The notes beneath the pieces were generated by a model. That model was not told the origin of the DNA. It searched no databases and worked only from the letters and a program-made list of their open reading frames with translations. From NCBI RefSeq assembly GCF_000425165.1, contig NZ_KE384321.1:254235-318234 (forward strand): 64,000 nucleotides of DNA, read 5' to 3'. Source of the stretch: Photobacterium halotolerans DSM 18316 (lineage in GTDB: Bacteria > Pseudomonadota > Gammaproteobacteria > Enterobacterales > Vibrionaceae). The translations under genes and the position numbers were made by a program. This document shows positions 9,874-20,377 of the stretch, piece after piece (position 1 is the first letter of the stretch; every line of letters begins with the position of its first letter).

Positions 9874-10710
9874 TTATTCCATACCCCAGTCCTGCCACAC
9901 AGGTACTGAAGCTTTGGGTAACCAAAGATTGCGTCCCAACTCCGTCCAGGGTGACGGGTAGTGAAAATCCGATCCCTGAGATGACAAAAGACCAAATTGT
10001 TCAGCGTACTCCGCCAGGGTACGGCGCTCATTCTGGGCCTGCTGCGGCTGAGCCACTTCGATGGCATCTCCGGTGGCAGCCACAAAATCACTGAGCAAAC
10101 GTTTCAGCCATTTCGCCGTCATGTCATACCGGCCCGGGTGGGCCAGCACCGCCTGTCCGCCAGCGGCATGAATAGCCTGGACAGCCTCAGCGATACTGCA
10201 CCAGTTAGGCGGAACGTAGCCTGTGTTTCCCCGGGTCAGAAATTTCTTGAACACTGCCTGCATTGTTTTGGCATGCCCCTGTTCGACCAGCCAGCGGGCA
10301 AAATGAGCCCGGGTTAAGGTGGCATCCCCGGCAAGGGCTCTCGCACCTTCATAAGCGCCGGCTATCTGGCTTTTGGCCAGACGCTCCCCCATTAACACAG
10401 CCCGGGCAGTTCGTCGCTCTGCCTGCTGGGCGATTAGAGACACTAAGTCAGCATGCGCCGGGTCAATGTTCAGGCCAACAATGTGAATATCAAAATTATT
10501 CCAAACTGTCGATATTTCAATGCCTTTGACCAGCTTTAAAGCCAGGTTTTGTGCATCTATCGCCTGCTGGGCTAATTCGAGGCCCGCGACAGTATCGTGA
10601 TCTGTGATCGCGAGAACATCCACACGGAAATCGGTCGCCCGTTTCACCAGCTCTGCAGGTGTAAGCCGACCGTCCGAGGCCGTGGTATGACTGTGAAGAT
10701 CAAACAACAT
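9874..10710 (-). CDS. rnm: RNase AM / PHP-domain 5'-nucleotidase-exonuclease (TrpH/YciV)
   Basis: PHP-domain phosphoesterase of 278 residues; E. coli Rnm removes residual nucleotides from rRNA 5' ends and hydrolyses pAp. The metal-binding motifs [13 protein letters not shown] at the N-terminus, [21 protein letters not shown] and GSDFHYP are all visible. It is transcribed divergently from the trp operon, and its ATG at 10710 lies only about 13 bases from the trp -35 box, as in enterobacteria. Confidence 0.92.
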   Translation of the reverse strand: MLFDLHSHTTASDGRLTPAELVKRATDFRVDVLAITDHDTVAGLELAQQAIDAQNLALKLVKGIEISTVWNNFDIHIVGLNIDPAHADLVSLIAQQAERRTARAVLMGERLAKSQIAGAYEGARALAGDATLTRAHFARWLVEQGHAKTMQAVFKKFLTRGNTGYVPPNWCSIAEAVQAIHAAGGQAVLAHPGRYDMTAKWLKRLLSDFVAATGDAIEVAQPQQAQNERRTLAEYAEQFGLLSSQGSDFHYPSPWTELGRNLWLPKASVPVWQDWGME

Positions 10711-10722
10711 AAAAATAAAGTC

Positions 10723-10757
10723 TTGACATAATATTCATGAACTAGTTTACTAGTACG
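10723..10757 (+). promoter_or_regulatory. trp promoter and TrpR operator
   Basis: TTGACA (10723-10728) and TTTACT (10746-10751) are spaced by 17 bases. The dyad TGAACTAGTTTACTAGTACG (10738-10757) overlaps the -10 box and closely matches the E. coli trp operator in sequence and placement, so repression by TrpR with bound tryptophan is expected. Confidence 0.9.
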
Positions 10758-10796
10758 AAGTTACTCAATGAACATTTAATTACTCAGGTTCTGTTT

Positions 10797-10859
10797 ATGT
10801 TACAGCAAAAACATCATTCGCTTCGCGCTTTCTTCACTTGGTGGCTGCACAACCTATAG
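10797..10859 (+). CDS. trpL: trp operon leader peptide
   Basis: A 20-residue peptide with two adjacent tryptophan codons (AFFTWWLHNL at its end), followed by attenuator pairing segments. Ribosome stalling at the Trp codons under tryptophan starvation should favour the antiterminator. It is preceded by an ACTCAGGTT stretch as weak ribosome site. Confidence 0.92.
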   Translation: MLQQKHHSLRAFFTWWLHNL

Positions 10860-10870
10860 CGGGTCGTGAG

Positions 10871-10923
10871 ATTTGCTGTGCCGACTGCACAGAATCCAGA
10901 ACCCGCCCTGTGCGGGTTTTTTT
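10871..10923 (+). terminator. trp attenuator
   Basis: AACCCGC (10900-10906) and GCGGGTT (10912-10918) plus a run of seven T form the terminator hairpin. Upstream, CTGTGC (10876-10881) and GCACAG (10887-10892) form an alternative stem, and the leader segment GCGGGTCGTGAG (10859-10870) can also pair with AACCCGC. This is the usual set of competing structures. Confidence 0.82.
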
Positions 10924-10975
10924 ATAGCTGAACAATCTAAAACCAATTCCAGATCTGGCTAGCAAGGACAACAAC

Positions 10976-11989
10976 ATGATTATCGTACTGAAACCAACAG
11001 CCACCGAGCGCCAAGCAAAAGACATCCTGAAACGTATTGAAGATGCCGGCCTCAAACCTCTGTATATGCCAGGTGTGGAGCGCATTGTGCTGGGTGCATT
11101 GGGTGACGAGCGGGTGCTGCAGAAACTGAATCTGGATGCCAATCCTTGCGTGGAAAACATCAAACCGATCCTGACCAAATACAAAATGGTCAGCCGTGAG
11201 GTGCAGGCACACGATACTGTGGTTCGCTTCGGCAATGCGTCGGTCGGCGGCAATCAATTTGCCGTGATTGCCGGCCCTTGCTCGGTGGAATCCGAGCAGC
11301 AGCTGCTGTCGGTGGCAGAAGTGGTCAAACAGCATGGCGCGGTTGCACTGCGGGGCGGCGCTTACAAACCGCGTACCAGCCCTTATGACTTTCAGGGCAT
11401 GGGTGTTGAAGGGCTGAAGCTGCTCAAACAAGCCAGCGAGATGCTGAACATGCCCACTGTGTCTGAAGTGATGGAAGTGAGCCAGATGGAGACCATGTGT
11501 GAATACATCGACTGTCTGCAAATCGGCGCCCGTAACATGCAAAACTATGCTTTGCTTAAAGCAGTGGGTGAAAGCAAAAAGCCAGTTCTGCTGAAGCGCG
11601 GCCTGTCTGCCACTATCGAAGAATTGCTGCTGGCGGCGGAATATATCTATGATGCCGGCAACCCGAACATCATTCTGTGCGAACGTGGTATCCGCACATT
11701 CGAAACCGCTACCCGCAATACACTGGATCTCAATGCCGTTGCCTTCCTGAAGCAGAAAACCCATCTGCCCGTTGTTGTTGACCCGAGCCATGGTACGGGT
11801 GTCCGTGAGCTGGTGATTCCTTTATCCCGCGCGGCGGCCGCAGTCGGTGCCGACGGTATCATCGTTGAATCTCACCTCAACCCGGGCGAAGCACTGTCTG
11901 ACGGCCATCAGGCGCTGACCGGCCCCATGTTCCAGCAACTGATGCAGGAACTGAAACCCTTTGTAGAAGCTGCAGGTAAAACACTATGA
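10976..11989 (+). CDS. aroF: 3-deoxy-7-phosphoheptulonate (DAHP) synthase, type I-beta
   Basis: First enzyme of the shikimate pathway: condenses phosphoenolpyruvate and erythrose 4-phosphate. The 337 residues have the I-beta plan (as in Thermotoga and Bacillus), with an N-terminal ferredoxin-like regulatory domain (about residues 1-70) before the barrel. It is not the I-alpha type of E. coli AroF/G/H. Motifs seen are [37 protein letters not shown] and [10 protein letters not shown]. It follows the trp attenuator and its stop overlaps the trpE start (ATGA), so it is translationally coupled to trpE and under tryptophan control. AAGGA precedes the ATG. The symbol follows common family naming. 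Confidence 0.93.
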   Translation: MIIVLKPTATERQAKDILKRIEDAGLKPLYMPGVERIVLGALGDERVLQKLNLDANPCVENIKPILTKYKMVSREVQAHDTVVRFGNASVGGNQFAVIAGPCSVESEQQLLSVAEVVKQHGAVALRGGAYKPRTSPYDFQGMGVEGLKLLKQASEMLNMPTVSEVMEVSQMETMCEYIDCLQIGARNMQNYALLKAVGESKKPVLLKRGLSATIEELLLAAEYIYDAGNPNIILCERGIRTFETATRNTLDLNAVAFLKQKTHLPVVVDPSHGTGVRELVIPLSRAAAAVGADGIIVESHLNPGEALSDGHQALTGPMFQQLMQELKPFVEAAGKTL

Positions 11990-13554
11990 AAACAATACCT
12001 TTAGCTGTCGGAGAACTGGACGTTCTGAATCTGGACGTTCCTTATGTCTCAGAGCCCACCGAACTGTATTATTCGATCTGCGGCGACCGCCCCCACAATC
12101 TGTTACTGGAATCGGCAGAAATCGACTCCAAAGAAGATCTGAAAAGCCTGATGCTGATTGATGCCGCCGTGCGCATTGTCTGCCGCGGCCGCGAAGTACG
12201 CCTGGAAGCCTTAACCAGCAATGGTCAGAACGTCCTGCAGGCCGTGAAAAATCAGATCCCGGCCGATGTTGACCTGGCCGTGGACAACAACACCCTGATA
12301 CTGACATTTAAGGAAAGTGGCCGTGCGCTGGATGAAGACAGCCGGCTGCGCCAGTCATCACCTTTTGATGCACTGCGCCTGATCCAGCACATTTTCCACC
12401 AGCCCGCACAGTCTCGCGAAGCGCTGTTTCTAGGCGGCCTGTTTGCCTACGATCTGGTCGCCAGCTTCGAGCCGCTGCCTGACGCAGAGCAGGGCAACCG
12501 CTGTCCGGATTACCTGTTTTATGTGGCAGAAACCCTGCTGGTTATCGACCACCAGCGCCGAAAAGGCAAGCTGCAGGCGACCTTGTTCGGCGGCGACAAC
12601 TACACGGCGAGCTATTTCGAACTGAGCCGCCGGCTGCAGCAAATCAAAGAAATCTGCCTCAAACCGGTTGCCCTGCCACCGGCCGAGATATTGGAGCAGT
12701 GCGAACCCAGCGTCAGCATCAGCGATGCCGACTTCTGTGCCACCGTCGAGCAGTTAAAGCAATTTGTGGTACGGGGTGATGTTTTTCAGGTGGTGCCGTC
12801 CCGTCAGTTCACGCTGCCCTGCCCGTCACCGCTGAACGCCTATAAAGCCCTGAAGATTGGCAACCCAAGCCCTTACATGTTCTACCTGAAAGATGCCGAT
12901 TTCACTTTGTTTGGTGCTTCTCCGGAGAGCGCACTGAAATATTGCACCGACAGCAATCAGGTCGAAATCTATCCCATTGCCGGGACCCGTCCACGCGGTA
13001 AAAAAGCCGATGGCAGTATCGATCTGGATCTGGATGGCCGTATCGAACTGGAACTGCGCTGCGATAAAAAAGAAAACGCCGAGCACATGATGCTGGTCGA
13101 TCTGGCCCGAAATGATGTGGCCCGAATCAGCCAGCCAGGTACGCGTTATGTGGCCGATCTGCTGCAGGTTGACCGTTACAGCCATGTGATGCACCTGGTT
13201 TCCCGTGTGGTTGGCCAGTTGCGCGACGATCTTGATGCCCTGCACGCCTACCAGGCCTGCATGAACATGGGCACCCTGACCGGGGCACCGAAAATCCGCG
13301 CCATGCAGCTCATCCGCGATGTCGAACAACAACGTCGCGGCAGCTATGGTGGCGCCGTCGGCTACCTGACCGGGCAGGGTGATATGGATACCTGCATCGT
13401 CATTCGTTCGGCGTATGTTGAAGACGGCGTCGCAACCGTACAGGCCGGTGCCGGTGTGGTGTATGACTCCGTACCTCAGGCCGAAGCGGACGAAACCCGC
13501 AGCAAAGCACAGGCCGTGATCACCGCCATTCGTCACGCACACAGTGTGCAGTAA
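11986..13554 (+). CDS. trpE: Anthranilate synthase component I
   Basis: Converts chorismate and ammonia (from TrpG) to anthranilate. 522 residues, normal for the family. The N-terminal LLLESAEI carries the LLES element of the tryptophan feedback site. The chorismate-binding half has GASPESALKY, IAGTRPRGK and GTLTGAPKIRAMQ. Its ATG overlaps the stop of the DAHP synthase gene by three bases, which points to coupled translation. Confidence 0.97.
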   Translation: MKTIPLAVGELDVLNLDVPYVSEPTELYYSICGDRPHNLLLESAEIDSKEDLKSLMLIDAAVRIVCRGREVRLEALTSNGQNVLQAVKNQIPADVDLAVDNNTLILTFKESGRALDEDSRLRQSSPFDALRLIQHIFHQPAQSREALFLGGLFAYDLVASFEPLPDAEQGNRCPDYLFYVAETLLVIDHQRRKGKLQATLFGGDNYTASYFELSRRLQQIKEICLKPVALPPAEILEQCEPSVSISDADFCATVEQLKQFVVRGDVFQVVPSRQFTLPCPSPLNAYKALKIGNPSPYMFYLKDADFTLFGASPESALKYCTDSNQVEIYPIAGTRPRGKKADGSIDLDLDGRIELELRCDKKENAEHMMLVDLARNDVARISQPGTRYVADLLQVDRYSHVMHLVSRVVGQLRDDLDALHAYQACMNMGTLTGAPKIRAMQLIRDVEQQRRGSYGGAVGYLTGQGDMDTCIVIRSAYVEDGVATVQAGAGVVYDSVPQAEADETRSKAQAVITAIRHAHSVQ

Positions 13555-13564
13555 GGAGCCGACC

Positions 13565-14176
13565 ATGAACAAACACATCGACATCGTTCTGCTGGATAAC
13601 TTCGACTCCTTTACCTACAACCTGGTCGACCAGTTTCGCGCCATGGGTTATCCGGTCACCATTTTTCGCAACAGCCTGAGCGCAGAGCAGGTGGAGCAGG
13701 CTCTGGCAGAGAAACAAAATCCGGTGCTGGTTTTGTCACCGGGTCCGGGGGCGCCTGCCGAGGCTGGCTGTATGCCGGCACTGATCAAGCGGGTAGCCGG
13801 CAAGATCCCCATGATAGGTATCTGTCTTGGTCATCAGGCCATTGTTGAAGCCTATGGCGGCAAAGTAGAAGGGGCGGGTGACATAGTCCATGGTAAGGCC
13901 GCGCAGATGACCCATAACCGGCACGCCGTCTTTGGTCAGTTATCCAGCCCGCTGACCATAGCCCGCTACCACTCGCTGGTGGCCACTCAGGTGCCGGACG
14001 CGCTCAGGGTAGTGGCTGAAGTCGATGGCCTGGTGATGGCGGTCACCCACGAGAAAGATAAAGTCTGCGGATTTCAGTTCCATCCTGAGTCCATTCTGAC
14101 TGCGCAAGGCGCGCAACTGCTGGCAAACACCCTCGACTGGGTCTCGGGCCAATCCGCCACTGTGACTGAATTTTAA
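13565..14176 (+). CDS. trpG: Anthranilate synthase component II (glutamine amidotransferase)
   Basis: Supplies ammonia to TrpE. 203 residues; a stand-alone TrpG, not the TrpG-TrpD fusion of enterobacteria. The class I amidotransferase signature is intact: PGPGAP, the nucleophile Cys in GICLGHQA, and FQFHPES with the His/Glu pair. The ATG at 13565 follows AAGGAG (13553-13558), which overlaps the end of trpE; a GTG frame from 13544 adds seven unlikely residues. Confidence 0.96.
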   Translation: MNKHIDIVLLDNFDSFTYNLVDQFRAMGYPVTIFRNSLSAEQVEQALAEKQNPVLVLSPGPGAPAEAGCMPALIKRVAGKIPMIGICLGHQAIVEAYGGKVEGAGDIVHGKAAQMTHNRHAVFGQLSSPLTIARYHSLVATQVPDALRVVAEVDGLVMAVTHEKDKVCGFQFHPESILTAQGAQLLANTLDWVSGQSATVTEF

Positions 14177-14194
14177 AGCTAAGGGAGAGCCCAG

Positions 14195-15205
14195 ATGAAC
14201 AGCGCTATTTATCCGATTACCGACAAATTATACGATCAGCAAACGCTGACCAAAGACGAAAGCCGCACATTATTCGATGCCATTATCAAAGGCGACGTGG
14301 AACCCGCTCTGCTGGCTGCCATTCTGACCGCGCTGAAAATCAAAGGCGAAACACCTGATGAGATCGCCGGCGCCGCCACGGCCTTGCTGGAAAATGCCGC
14401 GCCCTTCCCGCGTCCGGACTACGACTTTGCCGATATTGTCGGCACAGGCGGTGACGGTGCCGACACCATCAATATTTCCACCACCTCGGCCTTTGTCGCC
14501 GCCGCCTGCGGTGTAAAAATCGCCAAGCACGGTAACCGTGGCGTCTCCAGCAAGTCGGGCTCTTCAGACCTGCTGGACAAATTTGGCATTAATCTGGCGA
14601 TGTCAGCGCAAGACGCCCGCGCCGCGCTTGATGAGCAAGGGGTCTGTTTCCTGTTTGCACCTCAGTATCACAGCGGTGTGCGGCATGCGATGCCTGCCCG
14701 GCAGGCCATGAAAACCCGGACTATCTTTAACCTGCTCGGTCCGCTGATCAACCCTGCCCGTCCGAGCATTGAACTGATGGGTGTGTACGATGCCGCTCTG
14801 GTTCGCCCGATTGCAGAAACCATGATTGCGCTGGGGATGAAACGCGCCGCCGTGGTCCACGGCAGCGGCCTGGACGAAGTGGCCATTCACGGCCCGACTC
14901 TGGTTGCTGAAATCATCAATGGCGATATTCGCGAATATACAGTGACACCGGAAGATTTTGGCTTGCAAACCCATGCATTAGATGCGATTAAAGGGGGCGA
15001 ACCGGAAGAAAACCGTGCCATTATCACCAACATACTGACGGGCAAAGGCACGGAAGCACAGCAAAGCGCTGTGGCCGTCAATGTCGCTCTGCTGCTTCGT
15101 CTGTTTGGTCAGGAAGATTTAAAAGCCAATGCTCAGCAAGCGATGGAAGTCATGCAATCCGGCAAAGCCTACCAGCTGGTAGAGCAACTGGCCGCACGAG
15201 GTTAA
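14195..15205 (+). CDS. trpD: Anthranilate phosphoribosyltransferase
   Basis: Transfers phosphoribosyl from PRPP to anthranilate. 336 residues, standard. [10 protein letters not shown] binds PRPP and [15 protein letters not shown] is the second conserved loop. It lies 18 bases after trpG with AAGGGAGAG as ribosome site, and two bases before trpCF. Confidence 0.97.
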   Translation: MNSAIYPITDKLYDQQTLTKDESRTLFDAIIKGDVEPALLAAILTALKIKGETPDEIAGAATALLENAAPFPRPDYDFADIVGTGGDGADTINISTTSAFVAAACGVKIAKHGNRGVSSKSGSSDLLDKFGINLAMSAQDARAALDEQGVCFLFAPQYHSGVRHAMPARQAMKTRTIFNLLGPLINPARPSIELMGVYDAALVRPIAETMIALGMKRAAVVHGSGLDEVAIHGPTLVAEIINGDIREYTVTPEDFGLQTHALDAIKGGEPEENRAIITNILTGKGTEAQQSAVAVNVALLLRLFGQEDLKANAQQAMEVMQSGKAYQLVEQLAARG

Positions 15206-15207
15206 TC

Positions 15208-16578
15208 ATGGAAACTGTACTCGCCAAAATCGTCGCTGATAAGAAAATCTGGGTTGAAGCCCGTAAGGCACTCCAACCGCTGGACAGCTTCATTGCCGAT
15301 GTCACCCCCAGCGACCGGGACTTTTATCAGGCTCTGCAAAGCGAAAACGCGGTATTCATTCTTGAATGCAAAAAGGCGTCGCCGTCTAAAGGGCTGATCA
15401 GGGAAGATTTCGATCTGGATCATATTGCTCAGGTCTACAGCCGTTACGCCAATGCGATTTCCGTACTGACAGATGAAAAGTATTTCCAGGGAAATTTTGA
15501 TTTTCTGCCGCAAGTCCGCCAGCACGTGACCCAGCCCGTCTTGTGCAAAGATTTTATGATAGACCCGTATCAGGTCTATCTGGCCCGCTATTATCAGGCC
15601 GATGCCATTTTACTGATGCTGTCTGTCCTGAACGACGAGCAATACCGTGAACTGGCGGCCCTGGCCGACACGCTGAATCTGGGCGTGCTGACCGAAGTCA
15701 GTAACGAAGAAGAGCTGGAACGTGCCATTGCCCTGCAGGCCAGAGTGGTCGGGATCAACAACCGTAACCTGCGCGATCTCAGTATTGACCTGAACCGGAC
15801 CAAAGTGCTGGCTCCGCGCCTGCCGGCAGGTACGCTGGTGATTTCAGAATCCGGCATTTACACCAACCAGCAAATTCGGGATTTATCAGACTACGCCAAT
15901 GGCTTTCTGATCGGCAGTTCACTGATGAGTGAAGATAATCTGGAAATGGCCGTACGCACTGTGCTGCTGGGCGAACATAAAGTCTGCGGACTGACGCACC
16001 CTGATGATGCCTGTGCGGCTTACCAGAGCGGTGCGGTTTATGGCGGGCTGATTTTCGTCGAAGGATCACCAAGAGCCGTCGACGCTGAGCTTGCCCGCCT
16101 GGTAATGAGTGGTGCGCCGCTGAAATACGTCGGCGTATTTCGCAATGCCGATGTCAATGCGGTAGCCAAACACGCTAAAGCTCTGAAACTGGCGGCCGTT
16201 CAGTTGCACGGCAGCGAGTCCTCTGATTATATTTCAGCGCTGAAAGCGCTATTACCCGCAGACTGTGAAGTCTGGAAAGCCCATGGTGTCAGTGATGCCC
16301 TGCCCGACCTCACGGCCTGGCCGGCTGACCGGCACCTGCTGGATACCCAGGTCGGTAATCAGAGCGGCGGGACAGGTCAGTCATTTGACTGGTCGCTGCT
16401 GGATAACTGCGAAGAGAAAAGCCGCATTATGCTGGCTGGCGGGTTGAACCCGGACAATGCTAAAGACGCCGCCAGTAAAGGCTGCCGTGGCCTTGATTTT
16501 AACTCAGGCGTGGAAAGCGAGCCCGGCAAGAAAGACAGACAGAAATTACTCTCGGTATTCAAGGCAGTGAAGCCTTAA
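15208..16578 (+). CDS. trpCF: Bifunctional indole-3-glycerol-phosphate synthase / phosphoribosylanthranilate isomerase
   Basis: 456-residue fusion. The N-terminal barrel (about residues 1-255) is indole-glycerol-phosphate synthase: FILECKKASPSKG, VLCKDFMIDPYQ, VGINNRNLRD and ISESGI. The C-terminal barrel (about residues 256-456) is phosphoribosylanthranilate isomerase: KVCGLTHPDD with the catalytic Cys, and MLAGGLNPDN. The fusion is usual for enterics and vibrios. It starts two bases after trpD. Confidence 0.96.
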   Translation: METVLAKIVADKKIWVEARKALQPLDSFIADVTPSDRDFYQALQSENAVFILECKKASPSKGLIREDFDLDHIAQVYSRYANAISVLTDEKYFQGNFDFLPQVRQHVTQPVLCKDFMIDPYQVYLARYYQADAILLMLSVLNDEQYRELAALADTLNLGVLTEVSNEEELERAIALQARVVGINNRNLRDLSIDLNRTKVLAPRLPAGTLVISESGIYTNQQIRDLSDYANGFLIGSSLMSEDNLEMAVRTVLLGEHKVCGLTHPDDACAAYQSGAVYGGLIFVEGSPRAVDAELARLVMSGAPLKYVGVFRNADVNAVAKHAKALKLAAVQLHGSESSDYISALKALLPADCEVWKAHGVSDALPDLTAWPADRHLLDTQVGNQSGGTGQSFDWSLLDNCEEKSRIMLAGGLNPDNAKDAASKGCRGLDFNSGVESEPGKKDRQKLLSVFKAVKP

Positions 16579-16643
16579 TCAGGTTAGCGAACCGCTCGCG
16601 GGCTTCCGCACCGACACAGATTACAGAATAGGACAGCAGACAC

Positions 16644-17834
16644 ATGAGTAAACTTGACCCGTATTTTGGTGAATTTGGCGGCCAGTTTGTGCCCCAGATT
16701 TTGGTTCCGGCCCTGGACCAGCTGGAAGACGCATTTATTGATGCGCAAAAAGATCCGGCTTTTGAAAAAGAATTTATCGGCTTACTGAAAGACTATGCCG
16801 GTCGTCCCACGGCACTGACCCTGTGTCAGAATTTAACCAAAGGCACCAACACCAAACTGTACCTCAAACGCGAAGACCTGCTCCATGGCGGCGCGCACAA
16901 AACCAATCAGGTTCTGGGCCAGGCCCTGCTGGCCAAACGCATGGGTAAAAGTGAGATCATCGCCGAAACCGGTGCCGGCCAGCATGGTGTGGCGACTGCC
17001 CTGGCCTGTGCCCTGCTGGGCCTGAAATGCCGCATTTACATGGGTGCCAAAGACGTTGAGCGCCAGAGTCCCAACGTTTTTCGCATGAAACTGATGGGCG
17101 CAGAAGTCATTCCGGTTCATTCCGGCTCAGCCACTCTGAAAGATGCCTGTAACGAAGCCATGCGTGACTGGTCCGCCACTTACGACAAGGCGCATTATCT
17201 GCTGGGAACAGCAGCAGGGCCGCACCCTTTCCCAACCATAGTCCGTGAATTCCAGCGCATTATCGGCGAGGAAACCAAGGCGCAGATTCTTGACAAAGAA
17301 GGCCGCCTGCCGGATGCGGTAATTGCTTGTGTCGGCGGCGGTTCCAACGCTATCGGCATGTTTGCCGATTTTATCGAAGACACCAGTGTGAAACTGATTG
17401 GTGTGGAGCCTGCCGGTCTGGGCCTGGATACCCACATGCACGGCGCGCCGCTGAAACATGGCAAGCTGGGGATTTTCTTCGGTATGAAAGCCCCGTTAAT
17501 GCAGGATGAACATGGTCAGGTGGAGGAGTCTTACTCTATCTCGGCCGGTTTGGACTTCCCGTCTGTGGGCCCTCAGCATGCCCATCTCAATGCCACCGGC
17601 CGCGCGGAATACGGCTCAGTAACCGACGATGAAGCACTGGATGCTTTTCAGGCACTGGCCCGTAATGAAGGCATTATTCCGGCGCTGGAATCGGCACATG
17701 CCCTGGCGTATGCACTCAAGCTGATTAAAGATGAACCAGAAAAGGAACAACTCCTGGTGGTTAACCTATCTGGCCGTGGCGACAAAGATATCTTTACCGT
17801 ACATAAGATTCTGGATGAAAAGGGAGCCCTGTAA
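16644..17834 (+). CDS. trpB: Tryptophan synthase beta subunit
   Basis: PLP enzyme that joins indole and serine. 396 residues (E. coli 397). The PLP-binding lysine is in [11 protein letters not shown] and the phosphate-binding loop in [18 protein letters not shown] is also intact. Preceded by a 65-base gap after trpCF and coupled to trpA by a TAATG overlap. Confidence 0.98.
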   Translation: MSKLDPYFGEFGGQFVPQILVPALDQLEDAFIDAQKDPAFEKEFIGLLKDYAGRPTALTLCQNLTKGTNTKLYLKREDLLHGGAHKTNQVLGQALLAKRMGKSEIIAETGAGQHGVATALACALLGLKCRIYMGAKDVERQSPNVFRMKLMGAEVIPVHSGSATLKDACNEAMRDWSATYDKAHYLLGTAAGPHPFPTIVREFQRIIGEETKAQILDKEGRLPDAVIACVGGGSNAIGMFADFIEDTSVKLIGVEPAGLGLDTHMHGAPLKHGKLGIFFGMKAPLMQDEHGQVEESYSISAGLDFPSVGPQHAHLNATGRAEYGSVTDDEALDAFQALARNEGIIPALESAHALAYALKLIKDEPEKEQLLVVNLSGRGDKDIFTVHKILDEKGAL

Positions 17835-18640
17835 TGGACCGTTATCAAGCTTTATTCAGCCGTTTAGCGGCCAAACAGGAAGGCGCGTTTGTTCCTTTTG
17901 TCACCCTGGGCGATCCAAGCCCGGCACTCTCGTTACAGATCATTGATACCTTAGTTGAATCCGGGGCCGATGCCCTTGAGCTGGGTATACCGTTTTCAGA
18001 CCCGCTCGCCGACGGTCCGACCATTCAGGGGGCGACTATCCGTGCGCTGGATGCCGGCACCACCCCTGACACCTGTTTTGAGCTGTTAACACAGGTGCGG
18101 GAAAAGTACCCCGAGTTGCCCATTGGCCTGCTGATGTACGCCAACCTGGTGTTTGCAGGCGGTATTGAGCATTTTTACCGTCGTTGCCAGGAAGCGGGCG
18201 TTGACTCGGTGCTGGTCGCAGATGTACCTGTTAATGAATCCGCAGAGTTTCGGCAGGCGGCGGAAAAATACGGGATTCACCCGATTTTCATCGCCCCGCC
18301 CAATGCCACGGCAAATACGCTGAAAACCGTGGCCGAGTTCGGCGGTGGTTATACTTACCTGCTGTCACGCGCGGGTGTAACCGGGGCGGAAACCAAAGCA
18401 GGTATGCCTATTGACCATCTGCTGGCCTCTCTGGCCGAATATAAAGCGCCCCCCGCACTGCTGGGCTTTGGGATCTCAGAGCCGGCACAGGTGTCTGACG
18501 CGATCAAAGCCGGTGCTGCCGGGGCGATATCCGGCTCTGCGGTAGTGAAAATCATTGAGCAGCACAAAGATAATCCGGACGCTTTGCTCCATGCATTAGG
18601 TCAATTCATCCACAGCATGAAGCAAGCCACCAGAGGCTGA
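17834..18640 (+). CDS. trpA: Tryptophan synthase alpha subunit
   Basis: Cleaves indole-3-glycerol phosphate and channels indole to TrpB. 268 residues, same as E. coli. The catalytic Glu and Asp lie in [18 protein letters not shown]; the flexible loop SRAGVTGAE and the phosphate-binding GFGIS are present. The start ATG overlaps the trpB stop by one base. Confidence 0.98.
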   Translation: MDRYQALFSRLAAKQEGAFVPFVTLGDPSPALSLQIIDTLVESGADALELGIPFSDPLADGPTIQGATIRALDAGTTPDTCFELLTQVREKYPELPIGLLMYANLVFAGGIEHFYRRCQEAGVDSVLVADVPVNESAEFRQAAEKYGIHPIFIAPPNATANTLKTVAEFGGGYTYLLSRAGVTGAETKAGMPIDHLLASLAEYKAPPALLGFGISEPAQVSDAIKAGAAGAISGSAVVKIIEQHKDNPDALLHALGQFIHSMKQATRG

Positions 18641-18664
18641 TGCATTTCCTTCGCCCTGAACAGA

Positions 18665-18699
18665 GCCCTGGCTTGATTACAAGTCGGGGCCTCTTCATT
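18665..18699 (+). terminator. Probable trp operon terminator
   Basis: GCCCTGGCTTG (18665-18675) pairs with CAAGTCGGGGC (18680-18690) over 11 positions with two G-U pairs and an ATTA loop, followed by CTCTTCATT. It lies 25 bases after trpA. Confidence 0.6.
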
Positions 18700-18930
18700 A
18701 ACAATACCGTTACATCTCGCCTTCCCTTGCATAAAAAACGTAATGCATAAGCCCGCCAGCCTATTAAAATAAATCGCCCCTAAATCGTAACCCAAGTAGA
18801 AAGTAACGCATTACAACATTGATTATCGCATTATTCTGCTGTAAAACCTTAACCCGCAAAATATTGACTCAAATTAATCAACATTTGCGAAACATAAGTC
18901 TTTCATCAATTAACAAATTCCACAATAAAG

Positions 18931-20199
18931 GTGTTCAAGGTGCTAAAACAACAAGGACTACTTGGCAACATTGGAGTACAGGTTGTCATTGCCATGTGCT
19001 TGGGTGCATTGGCCGGTGCAATGATGGGGCACTCGGCGAGCATGTTTGCTCCGCTGGGCAGTATTTTCATCCACCTGATTAAAATGCTGGTGATCCCTCT
19101 GGTTGCTGTGGCTATCATCTCTGGCGCAGCCGGTCTGGGCAGCAGCCAGTCAGCCGGTAAAATCGGCCTGATTACGCTGGGTTTCTTTGGCCTGACATCA
19201 GCCGTTGCCGTTGCACTGGCGCTGTTTATGGGTGAAGTGTTCCAGCCAGGTATGGGTGTCGACCTGACCGGCGTACAGGGCATGTTCGCAAATACCTATG
19301 CTGACAAAGGTGACCTGCCTTCGTTCTGGGCAACTATTCTGGGTATGATCCCAACCAACATTTTCCAATCCCTGAATGAAGCAAACATCCTGCAAATTCT
19401 GGTGTTCTGTCTGTTCTTCGGTCTCGCCGTTTCTAAACTGGAAAAAGAACGCCGTGACCCGCTGATCAACGGTGTTAATTCCATCGTTGACGCTATGGTC
19501 TGGATGATCAACGTAGTCATGAAGATCGCGCCTATCGGCGTGTTCGGCCTGATGGCTGATGCCGTAGGTACCTTTGGCTTTGACGCCCTGATGGTGGTGT
19601 TCAAACTGTTCGTTGTCTACATTGCTGCCATCCTGGTGTACGGCTTCGTGTTCTACCCGCTGATGATCAAATGCTTCAGCAAGACATCGCCAATCAAGTT
19701 CCTGGCTGCAATGAAGAAGCCTCAGGCAGTTGCACTGTCTACCGCCTCTTCCATGGCAACGCTGCCTGTCACCATGGAAACCTGCGAAGAAGAGCTGAAA
19801 GTGAGAAACAGCACGGCGGCTTTCGTACTGCCGCTTGGCGCGACCATCAATATGAGCGGCAACGCTATCTATTATGGTCTGGTTGCTATCTTCTTTGCCC
19901 AGCTGTTCAATATCGACCTGTCTATGAGCGCGTATATCGCCATCATAGTGACTTCGACACTGGGTGCCGTGGGTCAGGCCGGTGTACCTGGACCTTCATT
20001 CCTGGTCGTGGCTGTACTGCTGTCGGCAGGTATTCCTATTGAAGGTCTGCCACTGCTGTTCGCGCTGGACCGTATCTTTGACATGATCCGTACCGCACTC
20101 AACATCACAGGTGATGCTGCCTGTGCTGTGATTGTGGACAGCCTGATCACTGACGAGCAGAAAGAAGACGTACGCATGGCAACACAGAACGAAGCCTAA
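18931..20199 (+). CDS. Dicarboxylate/amino acid:cation symporter (DAACS)
   Basis: 422-residue sodium- or proton-coupled symporter of the GltP/DctA family. The reentrant-loop serine motif STASSMATLP, the TM7 motif GATINMSGNAIYYG (NMDGT-like) and DRIFDMIRTALNITGD in TM8 mark the substrate and ion sites. Likely substrates are glutamate, aspartate or C4-dicarboxylates. The start is uncertain: GTG 18931, or GTG 18940 with AAAGGTG eight bases upstream, which is better spaced. A strong terminator follows. Confidence 0.9.
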   Translation: MFKVLKQQGLLGNIGVQVVIAMCLGALAGAMMGHSASMFAPLGSIFIHLIKMLVIPLVAVAIISGAAGLGSSQSAGKIGLITLGFFGLTSAVAVALALFMGEVFQPGMGVDLTGVQGMFANTYADKGDLPSFWATILGMIPTNIFQSLNEANILQILVFCLFFGLAVSKLEKERRDPLINGVNSIVDAMVWMINVVMKIAPIGVFGLMADAVGTFGFDALMVVFKLFVVYIAAILVYGFVFYPLMIKCFSKTSPIKFLAAMKKPQAVALSTASSMATLPVTMETCEEELKVRNSTAAFVLPLGATINMSGNAIYYGLVAIFFAQLFNIDLSMSAYIAIIVTSTLGAVGQAGVPGPSFLVVAVLLSAGIPIEGLPLLFALDRIFDMIRTALNITGDAACAVIVDSLITDEQKEDVRMATQNEA

Positions 20200-20220
20200 A
20201 CGGCTACTTCTGCCATTGCC

Positions 20221-20248
20221 AAAAGGCTGTCAACCGACAGCCTTTTTT
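20221..20248 (+). terminator. Terminator of the symporter gene
   Basis: GGCTGTC AACC GACAGCC followed by six T, with an A-run before the stem. It lies 22 bases after the stop codon. Confidence 0.9.
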
Positions 20249-20377
20249 GTTTTCTGCCGCTATGGATCCGATTTTCGTTCAAAGTTCCATCAGGCCTGGG
20301 TCAGACCAGGCGCTTTGTGCTTGCAAGCCAGCGCAATATTGATGACCATATGAATACATCTTCCCAACACATGATTT

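Noticed and set aside
9237..10094. 285-residue frame opposite yciO and rnm
   Set aside because: Spans two conserved genes and their junction in antisense; no start signal or domain.
10797..10859. Leader peptide as a fortuitous frame
   Set aside because: The rejection was withdrawn: tandem Trp codons, operator and attenuator make it a true trpL.
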